Under the pieces are notes generated by a model that was not told the origin of the DNA, made no database searches, and saw only the letters and a list, made by a program, of their open reading frames with translations. A DNA stretch of 64,000 nucleotides from Perkinsus marinus ATCC 50983. Taxonomy: Eukaryota > Perkinsozoa > Perkinsida > Perkinsidae. Numbering within the stretch: position 1 is the stretch's first letter; every line of letters begins with the position of its first letter. Location of the stretch: positions 5,688 through 69,687 of the forward strand of contig NW_003210828.1 in assembly GCF_000006405.1 (NCBI RefSeq), in the 5' to 3' direction. Positions 36,884-48,305 of the stretch are shown one piece after another. A program made the position numbers and the translations under genes.

Positions 36884-37234
36884 ATGAAACAGATGCTAGA
36901 AGAACATCATCTTCAGGGCTCCGCAGGATTGATCTACATAGGGCTGAAGTTCCGTCTGAAGCGAAAATAGTTACTTATTGCGGATCAAGTTATTCCGCAA
37001 GACATACAGGAGCTTTGGAGTTCTGCAGCGCCAGGAGCATACGATTCAACAATTGCAGTCGTGTCTTTATCGCAGTCTGTAAGGCTAGCTCGTTCATCTG
37101 TGAAGGAAGAACTCACAGCAGGGAATGAGGAGGGATTCACAGATACCGACCTGCAGCTCCACAGCCACCAAAAAGGTATCAGCAAACTCGCACCCCAATG
37201 GAGTCAACTGAGACCAGTGTGTGCCAGTGGCTGA
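36884..37234 (+). CDS. Hypothetical protein, about 105 residues, two exons
   Basis: MKQMLEEHHLQGSAGLIYIG (ATG 36884) is joined through a 37-base GTCTGA...TCAAG intron to LIPQDIQELWSSAAPGAYDS. It continues as TIAVVSLSQSVRLARSSVKE and ELTAGNEEGFTDTDLQLHSH and stops at 37232-37234. It starts about 120 bases from the divergent CLF1 start, so a shared promoter is likely. The family is not recognised; coding character is good. Confidence 0.5.
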
Positions 37235-37412
37235 AAAGTGTGAACAATGGGATAACTCTCGGAATACTAGAAGAGGATGGGATTACACTGTAGCGGAGTA
37301 GATAGTTCATTGATATCCTTCATCAATCCCTCTAGTTTGGTGCAGAGTACAGGACCCTTCATATTGCGCCTGAGAAGATTAGATACAAAAGCGGTATACA
37401 TTCGTGTCGGCC

Positions 37413-39520
37413 CTACTTCACAACCGTTGGAGTAATCGGTCGAACTGCATCAGCGTGATCAGGAAGTAGATGAGCACGGATCTTATTCAGCCTCTCTCGG
37501 AGTGCTGGCAACGTCTTCAGGGTTGCTGGGTAGGCAGTAGGTAGGTGGAAGCTGATTCAATGCATAGTAGAAGCTTACGATCATTCCTCGTCTTAGTGGG
37601 ATCATATCCCTCGGCCGTATATCGCACCTTCTTATACTTAGGCTCGAAAGCTCCAAGACCTGATGTCTGGTCACGCCTGTGGAATGGATAAGGAATGCAA
37701 GCATTATCGAACACTGCTGCTCTTACGCGGCTTCTTCGTCTTCAAGACCATCCGCGCTCGACTCTGAATCTTCAGACTCTGATAAGGGCTCGCCTGTGTC
37801 GTCCCCCTGACCGGCATCACCATCCTCTTCTTCAAACGCCGCGTGCTCCTGATAGATACATATGGGACATGACCAAGAGAATGCATGCTCAGCCCTCCTG
37901 GTGTACCTCCATCACTGGCTTGGAGCCTATATCTGCCTCCCCGGTACTGAACACGGGATGCTTCCAAGTAACCTAAACAGTATGCCGGAATTATCGAGGC
38001 CTGCTGCTGTCATATCAATTGATGCCTTCTTAGTGGCATTCTCCACGTAGTAGTGCCGCTGCTGATCTTCATCCCAATACTCAGTCCATCCCTCGGGCAA
38101 CTTCACTCGTACATTCTCCTGAGTAGAACTCACCGATTACAAGCACTCTAGGAACAAGTTATATCCTCCATCATCACTACTGGTTTCAGTTGTTTGATAG
38201 ACCCATCGCAGTTGAGCTTGACATCGTAACGCTTATTATCACTATTCCATCCAACCACGATTCCGTATTGTCCATTTATCCAACTGAACAGCAAAGCTGC
38301 TCCAAACGCTCTCTGCGTACAGTCCTTACGTTGCACTAGCACTCTTCAGACCAGCAACATGAACGGCGCATCCATCAGGAAGTATCTACAATAGTCCCGT
38401 GACCACCCACAAAGAGGACTTATCCCACACTACCCCGGACTCTTTCTGTTTCTTCTTTCTCTCAGCCGCCTCCTCAGCCGTCTCAGGTGCATACATCAAA
38501 TTATCCGGTTTGATAGCCATAATTGAAGCAGTCTTATCCAGTTTGATCTCGAACCTACCACTACGACTGTTCTTGCCCACCACGGTACCTGATCGTCCAG
38601 ACTATTCCTCCCTCACGTCGTTAAGCTACTACCAGAAGTGCCGTTGAGCTCAGGCTTGCTCTTCAACCCTAGTACCTCCACACGAGTACCTGTTCGATAT
38701 AGTGCATCCGGAGCTGCTTCGTAGTCGCATCCATACCGATAGAGAAATTAGCTTCTGTGTCTTTGAGTTCCTCCGTTTGTTGCTGTTTACGCTTGGCACT
38801 CTCCTGGGAACAGAACGGCACTCAGGCGAGCTGGCATTGACAGGAGGCATACATTCTCGGGAGTAATCAACTCCCAGTCTTTAACCTCGCGGTTGATACA
38901 ATGCTTCGCCCAGAGATAGTACTGATGAGCTTCATGTTCCTCATCTCGAATGAATAGCATCTTAGGATCCTTCGATGATCTGGCAAGGAGTAGAATTCAG
39001 ATGTGCAATGGATGAGTGACGCTCCACAAGCTCGGGCGGGGGGAGCCGCCGCTCAATGGAAGGAGCAAGGGACACCAAATCACTACTTTATTTTGTTCTC
39101 TAATCCCTCTGGGTTCTTGCTCTTACAGACGAATTCTGCTGTCTTCACGATCCGATTTCTCAACACTGAGACAACTCAGGATGATCACTCATGCAAGTGC
39201 TGGGGAGCCGCGTTCTAAAGTCTCGGCTGGAGGGATGAGAACATCTTGCCCTACCCTCGTCGTCGGGAGCCCTCACAGGTCTCATGTCATATCTTCCTTT
39301 TTTCCTTTCCTTTTTTCGTTTCTCAGACAGCAAATCTCTGCCCAATTGACCTGAGTCATGAACAACTATGTTCACTGAAGACCTTCCCATATTACCACCA
39401 AGCCTCACCTCCTAAATAGTCGTAAGATACGTGATAGTCGTAATCTTCACGTTTGTTGAAATCGTATGTTGGTATATAGCCCGCTAATCCGCTTTCACCC
39501 CCTCCGCCGGCACCATCCAT
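37413..39520 (-). CDS. SURP-domain and WW-domain protein, probable splicing factor
   Basis: The start MDGAGGGGESGLAGYIPTYD (ATG 39520) leads to NKREDYDYHVSYDYLG, then across a long intron to a SURP (SWAP) domain: VLRNRIVKTAEFVCKSKNPE, GLENKIK, and PKMLFIRDEEHEAHQYYLWA. Next are a charged helix (ESAKRKQQQTEELKDTEANF) and two SH3/KOW-like repeats (VVGKNSRSGRFEIKLDKTAS; GIVVGWNSDNKRYDVKLNCD). A WW domain follows: LPEGWTEYWDEDQQRHYYVE, NATKK...WKHPV. An acidic tail (SESEDSESSADGLEDEEA) is followed by KYKKVRYTAEGYDPTKTRND and TLPALRERLNKIRAHLLPDH, with a stop at 37413. SURP domains are found almost only in pre-mRNA splicing proteins. The domain mix is unusual, and the neighbour CLF1 is also a splicing factor. 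Confidence 0.78.
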
Positions 39521-39693
39521 GGGAGGCTGAGAATAAACAGCGCAATGCAAACTACATCGTATTCCCAGCGGATAAGATCCCTCAATCGCCCATTGCACTG
39601 TGAACCCAACATATAACACCGACAACACGGAGTGAATGTATGCCTGAGACGTACATGTATGAGGAAAACGACAGTGGCTAGCATACGAGTTAG

Positions 39694-41892
39694 CTAGCCG
39701 GTAAACTTACGTGTAGATTCCCAATCTACATGCACTGTGACAAGGTCGTTGCCGAGCGCCTCTCCTAGAGCTTGTTCCAGTTCTGAGTGGTTACGCGTAA
39801 GGAGGAGAATCACAGTAGTGCACCACGCCGAAACCATACTCCCTACTTCTCGGTACGGAATGCCGGCGAGGCTCACCCGATACGTTCTGCGGACGCCAAT
39901 CTCCATTTCTATCGGGTGTAATCTTCCTTCCAACTGGAGTCGAATTTCCCCCTCGTAGTGAGTCCCATAGAGCCCGGCTCACCGGCAACTACGGCACACA
40001 CAGCGCCTCTCAAACTCGTATTAACTCAGATTGCTCTGAACTTCAAGACAACCAAGCAAAATGTTCGATGAACAACATGGAAAGGAGTTTCGAGTTCCAT
40101 GTCCAGGAAGCGAATCCCGACCCACATGATTTGCTCGCCATAGTTTCTCGGCAATTTAGATGATAGAGTTAACGAGTATGAGGAGCCTGGTAAATAGCCC
40201 CAAGCCTCACGCCTCCAGCACCAGTCTTAATCCTCACTAGAACGCGGAAGAATTATTGAAGCCTGGATCGACTGCCAGATTCGTTGTAAGCCCTTATTAA
40301 AATAGCTATTTTGGGGCTCAACCTGGCTTCTTTCACGACTCAATGACCTTGACTGCTTTGCCAACAGGATACACGAGCATCCATTCACCGATCCTAGTGG
40401 AACGCAATACATCATGCAGAAGACCTAAACCTCAACAGGAGAATGTGTACTCATAAGCAACTATTGTGCCGACAAGCATTACGCTTCCGACAGGTACAGG
40501 ATAAGTACAACAATCACAAGGACAACACTGACGTTAGTTTTTCACCAATGACAACACTATCCGTTGCTATGATAGTACTGAGCATGGCCGAATAACGACT
40601 CGAAAGTCGAATTAGCTTCCCCTTAAGTTCTGATCCTTCGAACATTGCTGAGTATGTGAAACTCAGTACAACGGCTATAGCATGATAAGACCTAGCCCGA
40701 TTATCCACCAGGATGCACTCATGTCCTGTTCATCCTAACAGACTTCCACAGGCTGCAGCTTCTCACTGCGACACCTTCCTATCCCTGTGAAGTGCTTGTT
40801 TACTCAGAGAAGGCTTAATGATTCGCGCGGAGGACAATGGCTGGTGTATCAAGTTCCCAACAGCTAGTTGGGTGGAAACTCAAGCTAGGTTTCGAATATC
40901 TGCCAGCTTCTACAGCAATCCCATCGGCAACAATCGTTGTCAATTCGTGATGTGCCAAAGAATCCACGATGAAGTGAGTATTCGCCACGCAATTGAGGAT
41001 TGTACGCGCAGAGACAGCGGTGCCGACTCCACCCAATACTACCATCATACTTGAGACTCTCGGCATAATGTCGAGCATGATGTAGTCTAGAGGCATAAAT
41101 GAAGAGAATTGAACGGCACAGGAATTCGATGACGGTAGGAAAACTGACTCTGAATTGTGTAGGGCTTCGACATCGTAAACAGTCTAATTCCAATCATGCT
41201 CCCACCGTTATTGAGAACCGATACTCCGTGCCATTTGAGGATTTAGACCATGCATACGCGCATAACATCTTTCATAAAGTTCTCAAAGAATCTACCTAGC
41301 AGAAAGAGCATGTTTCAGCAAGCTCGGTCATGATGAAGAATTGCCAGCAGAATGTGGGCATAATTCGAAGCTGCGAATCGATCACATGGGCGCGCGTCTT
41401 GCGCAAGATATGAAACCGTTGAACGCACCCTGTCGTGCAACCCTCCTATTTCAGCTGCAGATCTTTCAGCATCAGGCCTCACATCTATGCTTTCAGCTCT
41501 GACGGATCTTGTCAGCTAGTTGCGAATCAGACCTTGCGGTACGTCCCTTATTTCGCGTGTATCATGCTCGATGGTGATTCATTTCGATCACCACGGTGAC
41601 GACAAAGGCGTGGTGACGCCAACTGGAGGTCCTTGCTTGACCTGGGTGGCTTGACCTAAGGAACCGACAGCAATGAGGCATACGGTTCTAGCTGCTCGAA
41701 TAGCAACCGCACGGTGACCCTTGTCGAGCTTGCTCTCACCGAAATCGGCTCTTCTGCTCCTCAACACGAGCATTGCGATCTGGAGCTCAATCAGATCTGC
41801 TCAATACAGTTCCACAGTGTGGGGAGATGTCGGGCAGTAGACAGTAGGGAACACAACCCTGAGGAACTCGAATTGTTGTTGTGGAATGCCAT
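39694..41892 (-). CDS. Hypothetical multi-exon protein
   Basis: A good start, MAFHNNNSSSSGLCSLLSTA, lies at 41892. Later exon-like blocks are DFGESKLDKGHRAVAIRAAR, LTRSVRAESIDVRPDAERSA, AQDARPCDRFAASNYAHILL, SSMMVVLGGVGTAVSARTIL and finally LHPIEMEIGVRRTYRVSLAG with SELEQALGEALGNDLVTVHV before a stop at 39694. One or two hydrophobic stretches are short and may be core helices rather than membrane spans. The splice chain was not closed throughout, and two genes are possible. No family is recognised. Confidence 0.4.
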
Positions 41893-42020
41893 AGTTCGGT
41901 CGGCAAGAGAGCCGAGAGATAAGTCGAGATAGTTTCTTACCATCTGATCTTTGATGCGAGGAATTTTCTCATTTCTGCAGTGGTTATTGAACCATTTAGT
42001 TCATTACGTAGATCCTACTG

Positions 42021-42524
42021 ATGCCTGGGATTGCGCCAAGCAGTGCCACTCGGGTCGACATGTCCCTTCGAGCTAACGGTGTGTTCGCTTGTCCAGCAAA
42101 ATTGATGGTTTTAGGACTTCTTGAATTGGCTTGCGCGGTGTTAAGTTATGAGTTAGCAGCTGTATTCGTTTCGGTTCAGCCCATGTCGAGCGACGGTGGC
42201 AAGCGAGATGTTCCTGCTCAGAACAAGGATAAGGGAGATGCCAGTTCTGCTGACAATCATGGCACTGATGGTCACGAGTGCAGCGTGTGTCATAACGAGG
42301 AACCCTTCGATAAGGTCAGTAATGATGGTATGAGGATCACTAGATTTGGTAATGCTCCTGATAATGAGAACGGTCCGAGCTGGCTCAATGAAGACGGCAC
42401 TGTGGATCCCATAGAGTTCGCTTTGTCCGAGGTCGGATATCTCGATTTCGAAGACGATAACTTCCAAGATGATTTTGCCCAGTCTTGTGCCATGTATGGT
42501 TTCAAGCCGTGGGAGATGTGGTAA
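42021..42524 (+). CDS. Hypothetical acidic protein
   Basis: The open frame runs from 42021, but the confident part is MSSDGGKRDVPAQNKDKGDA (ATG 42184) to the end FKPWEMW at 42522-42524. The upstream hydrophobic part may be an intron (GTGTGTTC...GTTCAG). The body is rich in Asp, Asn and Gly, with one HECSVCHNEEP motif that could bind metal, and a C-terminal acidic stretch (FALSEVGYLDFEDDNFQDDF). No family is recognised. Confidence 0.5.
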   Translation: MPGIAPSSATRVDMSLRANGVFACPAKLMVLGLLELACAVLSYELAAVFVSVQPMSSDGGKRDVPAQNKDKGDASSADNHGTDGHECSVCHNEEPFDKVSNDGMRITRFGNAPDNENGPSWLNEDGTVDPIEFALSEVGYLDFEDDNFQDDFAQSCAMYGFKPWEMW

Positions 42525-42812
42525 CTTTTGATTATCGTCACTGATTGGTATTACAGTTAATCGATTTTAATGTTTATACCTATACTCTTGTGTTATTAGT
42601 TATATAGGGTAGGCCTGCCCAGTGAAGGTTTACCATAGCCGATTCTAGTGGAGGTGTAGTCACGAAAGCAGCAACTAATTGTGCGAGTGTGATAGCGGTC
42701 AGGAGAGCTTGTACCGCTGCTAGCCTGATGGCAATATTTGTGCATTCTAGTTCGTTTAGCGCTCTCAGCTCATGTGGTTTTTGCTTAAGTCTCAGTTTGG
42801 GGGTCTACCAGT

Positions 42813-45800
42813 ATGGTACAACGCGGTTGGCTAGATAGCTTCAATCACTGGTTCCATCACGTGGCAGTCACCCTAGGAGAAACTGTGGCGGCAGTTGAGA
42901 TGGATGAGAATGGGAAAGCGGTGCGGAATGTATGAGCAGAATTAGTAGTAGAGAGCAGTTGATGTGGCTCATGTTGATAGCCTCAGATTGGTTACTGCGA
43001 CCTGTATAAAACTGCTTACGAGTGTGGTGTAATGATACGTCACAATTTGGAATTGTGCGGCTTGTCGAAGTATCCTTATGATAGGCAGAACTTTCCACGT
43101 GGTGTTGTGGCTCTCAACATACCAAGGGGAATCGACTGGTACACAGTGTAAGTGTGTGTAGCTGGATTAATCCAGGTGTCTAGTCTTGCTCTACGTAGAT
43201 ACCTAGCTTGTCTCTTAGCTGGCATCCCAACGGTCAGTCTGACTAGTGGTGGGACGGAGGCTTCAGCTACACAGGAGACCGCCAGGTCATTATTGGTTCA
43301 GAGACTGTTGATGCCTTGTTTACTGATTGGTGAAGAATGTGGTCTAGACTGCCCCAGGCTTGGAGTTGAAGATGTGCTTGCTTCCATCAGCTGCAAGACT
43401 ACTGCTGAAGATTGCCTGCGGGAATACGCTTTTGGTGACCGCGACACTGTAGCGTACCACTTTACTGGAGGTCGGTACACACCACGCTACTACAGTCATG
43501 TGGCCGTGTTTGATTCCTCCCTGAATCTCCGACGAGCTACGTCGTTCAGGTACGACTGCATCGAGTAAATGTGTCCGTATCACTTTGGGTATGGTTATGC
43601 ACGAACTTGAGAAATATGCTGAAGTTATTCCCAAGACATGGAAAGGAGTTGGACGAACTGCTGTGATTCAATCGAGTGATGAGACGTGACTCTGCGAATA
43701 ATTTAACTTCAAATTATTAGGTAGTGTCTACTGGGCTGCTAGCTGTTATGGTCAAGTGGACATATGCTTGGCATTCCACGGAACTCTGGTGATGGAAAGC
43801 ACGACGTGCCAATATCTCGAGCGTCCATTGTCAGATCCTCTCAGCACCTTCCATGGGTGATAGCAAACTATCTCCCATGGATAAGACCGAAGGTCCGTTC
43901 CGCCTCATAAAGCATGCTATGATATCCGGACGATATGATACCGTCATCGCCGGGCTCGTTCCTACTCTAATGGATGCGATGCCATCTCCCGAGGAGGAGT
44001 GGTGGACAAGAGGCACTACCATACGGAAGAAGAAGCTCGTAAGTTCCTCGTGGACTCAGCAGAGGTTTCGTTGGCGAGCAACACTTTATTTTGTAGTTGG
44101 TCTTCACTTGGGGTGAGGCCTGCCCTCAGTCACTCGTTGACAAATGGAGTAGTGCAACTCTGATCGAATTGTTGGTGGCTACCGAGTGAGTCGACGAACG
44201 TTTCTCTATGGTGCCATGTCTGGATGCTTTGCAGGTATTGGTTATCTCTATTCTGTATACGATCTGTAACAGTCCGTGGATGTCGTACTCCTTCCGTGCG
44301 GTACGCAACCGTTTCCGGGTGCGATGTCAGCGCCAAACCTCTGAGTTCTACCGCGGAAGCTGGTACTATGGTCATGAGGGGTAGAATGGTCACTCCTGGG
44401 TATGTCACTGAACCTCTTCACACTGCGCCCAGCATTGAGGAGATACCCCTGGCAGTGGATGGTATGGTGGAAAGCATTGCTACTTTCGAAACAGAGGACG
44501 TTATTCGGTTCGTGAAGGACTCAGAGAACGGCGACTCTTCACCCTATGTAGAGTGCTTGGGTCGAGAGGGGGATCTCATTAAGGTTGGTGGAGCATTCGC
44601 CGCAATTCCAGCTCTAGAGGGTACGATATCGCAAAAGTTCGGAAGCGGGACGAAGGTGTACCTGATGGTGGCACATGAAGTCCTTGGTGGAGAGATTCAT
44701 GTCGTGGTGCAAGTAGGCTATGAGTGCCGTCTCAGTGTGCCAGAAGCGATAGCAGCTGTACGAGGTAGTTTGCCGTCTATACCAACGGAGTGTATGCACT
44801 TCCTTGTTCCTGACGCATGGATTCCCACGAACTCGGTGACCGGAAAGGTATTGAAATCAGAGTTGCTATCGATGGTCATTGCGAAGCTGCCTCCTGTCCC
44901 ATTAGCGAACGATGCCATCCCGGAAGATGCTTCCTATCGAGAAGCCTATGAACTCGGTGGAGGGCTCTCTGTGAAGTCCGCGGCGAGGTCAAAGAAAGCT
45001 CTATATGTTGGCGTGCCACTTCATATTCTCATCATCTTTAGTATTTCCATCTTGGCAAGTATCTGTTGGAACAGCGTCCAACCAGTCCGACTCATCTTGT
45101 CGATCCTTGCAGCATTGATGGTCTATTATCCACTGTTGGATTATGGCGCTATCACAGTGCAGTCGGATACAGCCCCTGTATTCGGTTCCTCGATCGATAC
45201 GAAGGATTGTTTGGAGCGTATGGCAATGCGCTGGGCTGAGGTGTGTTTATCACTCTTGCTCTGGCTCGATAACACTTTCCCATATGGTGCCTATTTTTTC
45301 AAAGCCTCATTGGCCGTAATAATGGGTCAAATGTGGTGGGGTTCTCAGATGTTCCTGTTGGTGATTTTACTGAAAATCTTCACGCGGACACATCTTCGCT
45401 TCTGGCCAACCATAAGCACAATCGAGGCGGGTGTGTATCTATGTCATGACTGGCGATGGCGTAACTGGCAGCCATATCTGCTGAACCCGCTCCGGCTCTT
45501 GTGTTGGTACATGTATGGTATGTTTTCATGGCTGGATAAATATCGCTTACCGGCTACATCTAGATTAGCGCGATTCATCATCCGAAGTAGAATCGCCCGT
45601 TATGCGGTCCCTCCAAGACGTGCAGGTCGAACGAGGACACGCGGTGGCTCCCCACGCAAGCGAGATCGCTGGTATCGGTGTGAAGTTGCGAGATGCTGCA
45701 AAACTAAAGGGAATTCGGAATGTTGGTTTCGGGAGAGCCACGGTGAATGGAGATGGATAGAATCAGACAAATGGTGGTCATCACGGAATAAGAAGTACGA

Positions 45801-48300
45801 TGCCCTTCACAGTTCGTCTCGGTGGAGTAAGTTTTCTATGTGTTCAGTCGTTCGAGTGTTGCAGCTATTCACACAGACGAGTATTCGAAACGCATCACAG
45901 AGAACCATACCGTTTGGAAAGGCGGATATCAGTGAGTTGATGCTCACTCGCTTGGGGGCGATTCACATATCATCACCAAGGTTTATTTGCGAGTCTTGTA
46001 TCTGGGATCGAATGAAGTGTGTCGATGTCAACTTGGCCGGTGGGCGTTCGCGACCTCCAGCTAGGCGGCCACCCAAGAGTGCGACCAGGCCTAACACGCC
46101 CGTAGACGATGGGGCAACTGCTTCTAACGTTCGAGGGCAGATAGTGCGTATGTTGTCGAGCTTGAACGGTGGATATTCGGATACTGTGGAGCTTGCTGAT
46201 GGAGGAAGGCTCATCGAACTATCCTCCTTGAGCATCGTCATATTGTGTGGCAGAATATCTCAAAAATGGAATATCAAAGTGAGGCGTCTTGTTAGATATG
46301 CGTCTTCATGAGATTATGGTATACTATCTCAGCTGAGCCCGCGAGAAGTGATGTCGTTGCCAACTGTTGGCGATCTGGTCGACGAGGTTCAGAGGAGGGT
46401 TGAAGAAGTAGGGACGGTATCGAAAGCGTCTAAGGAGGCTGCACTTTCAAACTCTCGCCACGCTCCTGAGTATCGCATTAATATGTTTGCAACCCATCTA
46501 TGGAAGAGAGCTCCGTGCGACTGGCTTTTCGAGTACACTGATCCTGAACATCCAATGACGCTTGCGGACATCAAGAAGGCACTGGGGTTACTGGTGGACA
46601 GGTGATATTGAGCATTGTTTTCCTGGTGGGGAAGCAGACTCAACTACAGAGTAATTGTGTGATACTTGGATTCATTCGTCCATCTCCAGGCACGCAGTAT
46701 TTCGTTCCTACCCACTTGATCCACTAGAATTGCAAGACTACTGCAAAGAGGTATTGAGCCTCAGTTCTGCAGCAGGATTTGAGTCGGCGTGGATCCAGAA
46801 AGCAGTAGAAGCATGCTGGCCGCGAGTCGGACCTCGTAGGGGGAACGACACCTCTTGCGTACCCATCCATACCAAGTGGGTTATCTATCAACAGACAATA
46901 CCATACCATCCCTATGTCACTGGAGTATCGCTAACAGGTCTTTTACGAGCGCCAAATCTGAGACGAGAGCTTCCAGATCTCTCCGAGAATTAGTTGTCCG
47001 CTTGAAGCACACTGAGGCGTTCAAGGCTCCGATAGAGTTCCATATTCTATTACCTCGAGGAGTCGATAAACACAGGGAAGGTATGGTTCATATCGCAGCT
47101 GTCTCTACCGTTCATGTTCTGTTCGACTATCAGCTTTCCGATGGTTTTATGTTTACGTTCGATTCACGCACCTGTTCGCGGATGGGTTTTGTGTGGCACC
47201 CATGGCTAGAGAGCTGGATCTGGTCTTCAAGCGAGCTACACGAGGGGAGGTATGAGGCATCTATAATGGTGATGATGTATTAATCGATTGACCAGGAGCC
47301 TCCACCTAGTGTATGCTGCTTCCCGACACTAGAGGCGCGTCTTTTCGGTGCCATCCAGGGAAGCGAGAGATTCATCCGTCTCAGACAGGCAATGGAGATC
47401 CGGCGACCAAGTGGTGATAACCGAACTCGTAATATAATCACCACGCTAACTGAACACACCATATCAAAGCATCAGGCACTTTATGGCTGAGCAAGGGGAC
47501 GACTCGTGGCTTAGCCGCTATCGCCAAGGAGCTTAGAGTCCCAACGGAGGTTGTCATATTAGCAGTTGTTTTGATAAGCCTCGGACGTTCACTGGAGTGG
47601 GACTGCATACCGTTGAGCCTTATGCGGACCAACCGAGACGAGAATGCAGTAAAAGAGATCGAATACGGAAGGGGGATGAGACTCCTCCTTCATTCAGGAA
47701 CAATCGCATATGTTTGGCTTCTTCGCCGAATACGCAGACCTCGGTTTGATACCTTGTGACTTCAACACCTCACTCTTCGGCGTGATTGCCCAGTTACAGG
47801 GTCGCATCCTAGAGAACGTCAATTACACAACTGGTTCTGGACTTTACTCCACGTCACTGGGAGATCGTCCGTGGACCCGGAAGTAAGCTCATTCACTCGT
47901 TCGGCAGTAGAACTTTTTTTAGATGTTTTCCTGTAACCGTGAATTTAATAACCAGTCTTCCACAGATGGCAGATCTCTGTGTGCGACATGTATCTTCATA
48001 CGATCGAATCGAGCGGAATGGTGAAGCTGATGGCCGAGGCATGCGGCCTATTCATCTGTATATCGAAGAATCACGATACGTGTACGTTAATGAGCGAATC
48101 GTCCTCGGGTTTTATCGTTGAGTTTCAGGTCCACAAGCGATACAGACTGGGGCATTCGTATGATGCTTGACTGGGAGTGGTTTCCTTGTTCGTGGCTAGT
48201 CAACTATGCCGAGAAAAGCCTGCCTACCGTAATTCACCAGCTCTTCGACCGGAAAGCACATCGCCAATGGGCGAATGAATATTTCCCTGGTAGGGAGTGA
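42813..48300 (+). CDS. NRPS-like synthetase: adenylation, membrane segments, carrier, condensation-like
   Basis: The gene has many exons from MVQRGWLDSFNHWFHHVAVT (ATG 42813). The adenylation domain is almost complete. IGYCDLYKTAYECGVMIRHN is the A1 side. FTGGTTASSKCVRIT is the A3 phosphate loop, restored by splicing out about 43470-43551. VYWAASCYGQVDICLAFHGT is A4-like, LVATEYW is A5, GREGDLIKVGG is A8 and SVTGKVLKSEL holds the A10 lysine. About six hydrophobic helices follow (45.0-45.55 kb: VPLHILIIFSISILASICW; MWWGSQMFLLVILLKIF). A carrier domain at 46.1-46.4 kb has the phosphopantetheine-type serine in IELSSLSIVIL and the closing helix PTVGDLVDEVQRRV. A condensation-like region follows (CDWLFEYTDPEHPMTLADIK; LLVDRHAVFRSY). 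Its HHxxxDG motif is not clearly kept. The end is WANEYFPGRE, stop 48300. Exons at 45.55-46.1 kb are uncertain. Confidence 0.75.
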
Positions 48301-48305
48301 ACTCA

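Noticed and set aside
42813-44100. Acyl-CoA synthetase or fatty-acyl-AMP ligase
   Set aside because: The domain has A3/A5/A8/A10 motifs compatible with that superfamily, but it continues into a carrier and a condensation-like domain, which fits an NRPS-like enzyme better. Substrate remains open.
45730-45760. Very short introns of about 18 bases used to bridge frames
   Set aside because: Eighteen-base introns are below what is expected here; longer alternatives or unresolved exons are more likely.
44224-46311. A single 695-codon frame covering the adenylation end, membrane segments and carrier
   Set aside because: It is part of the larger synthetase gene; its start is internal and the section 45.55-46.1 kb reads poorly in this frame, so introns are likely there.
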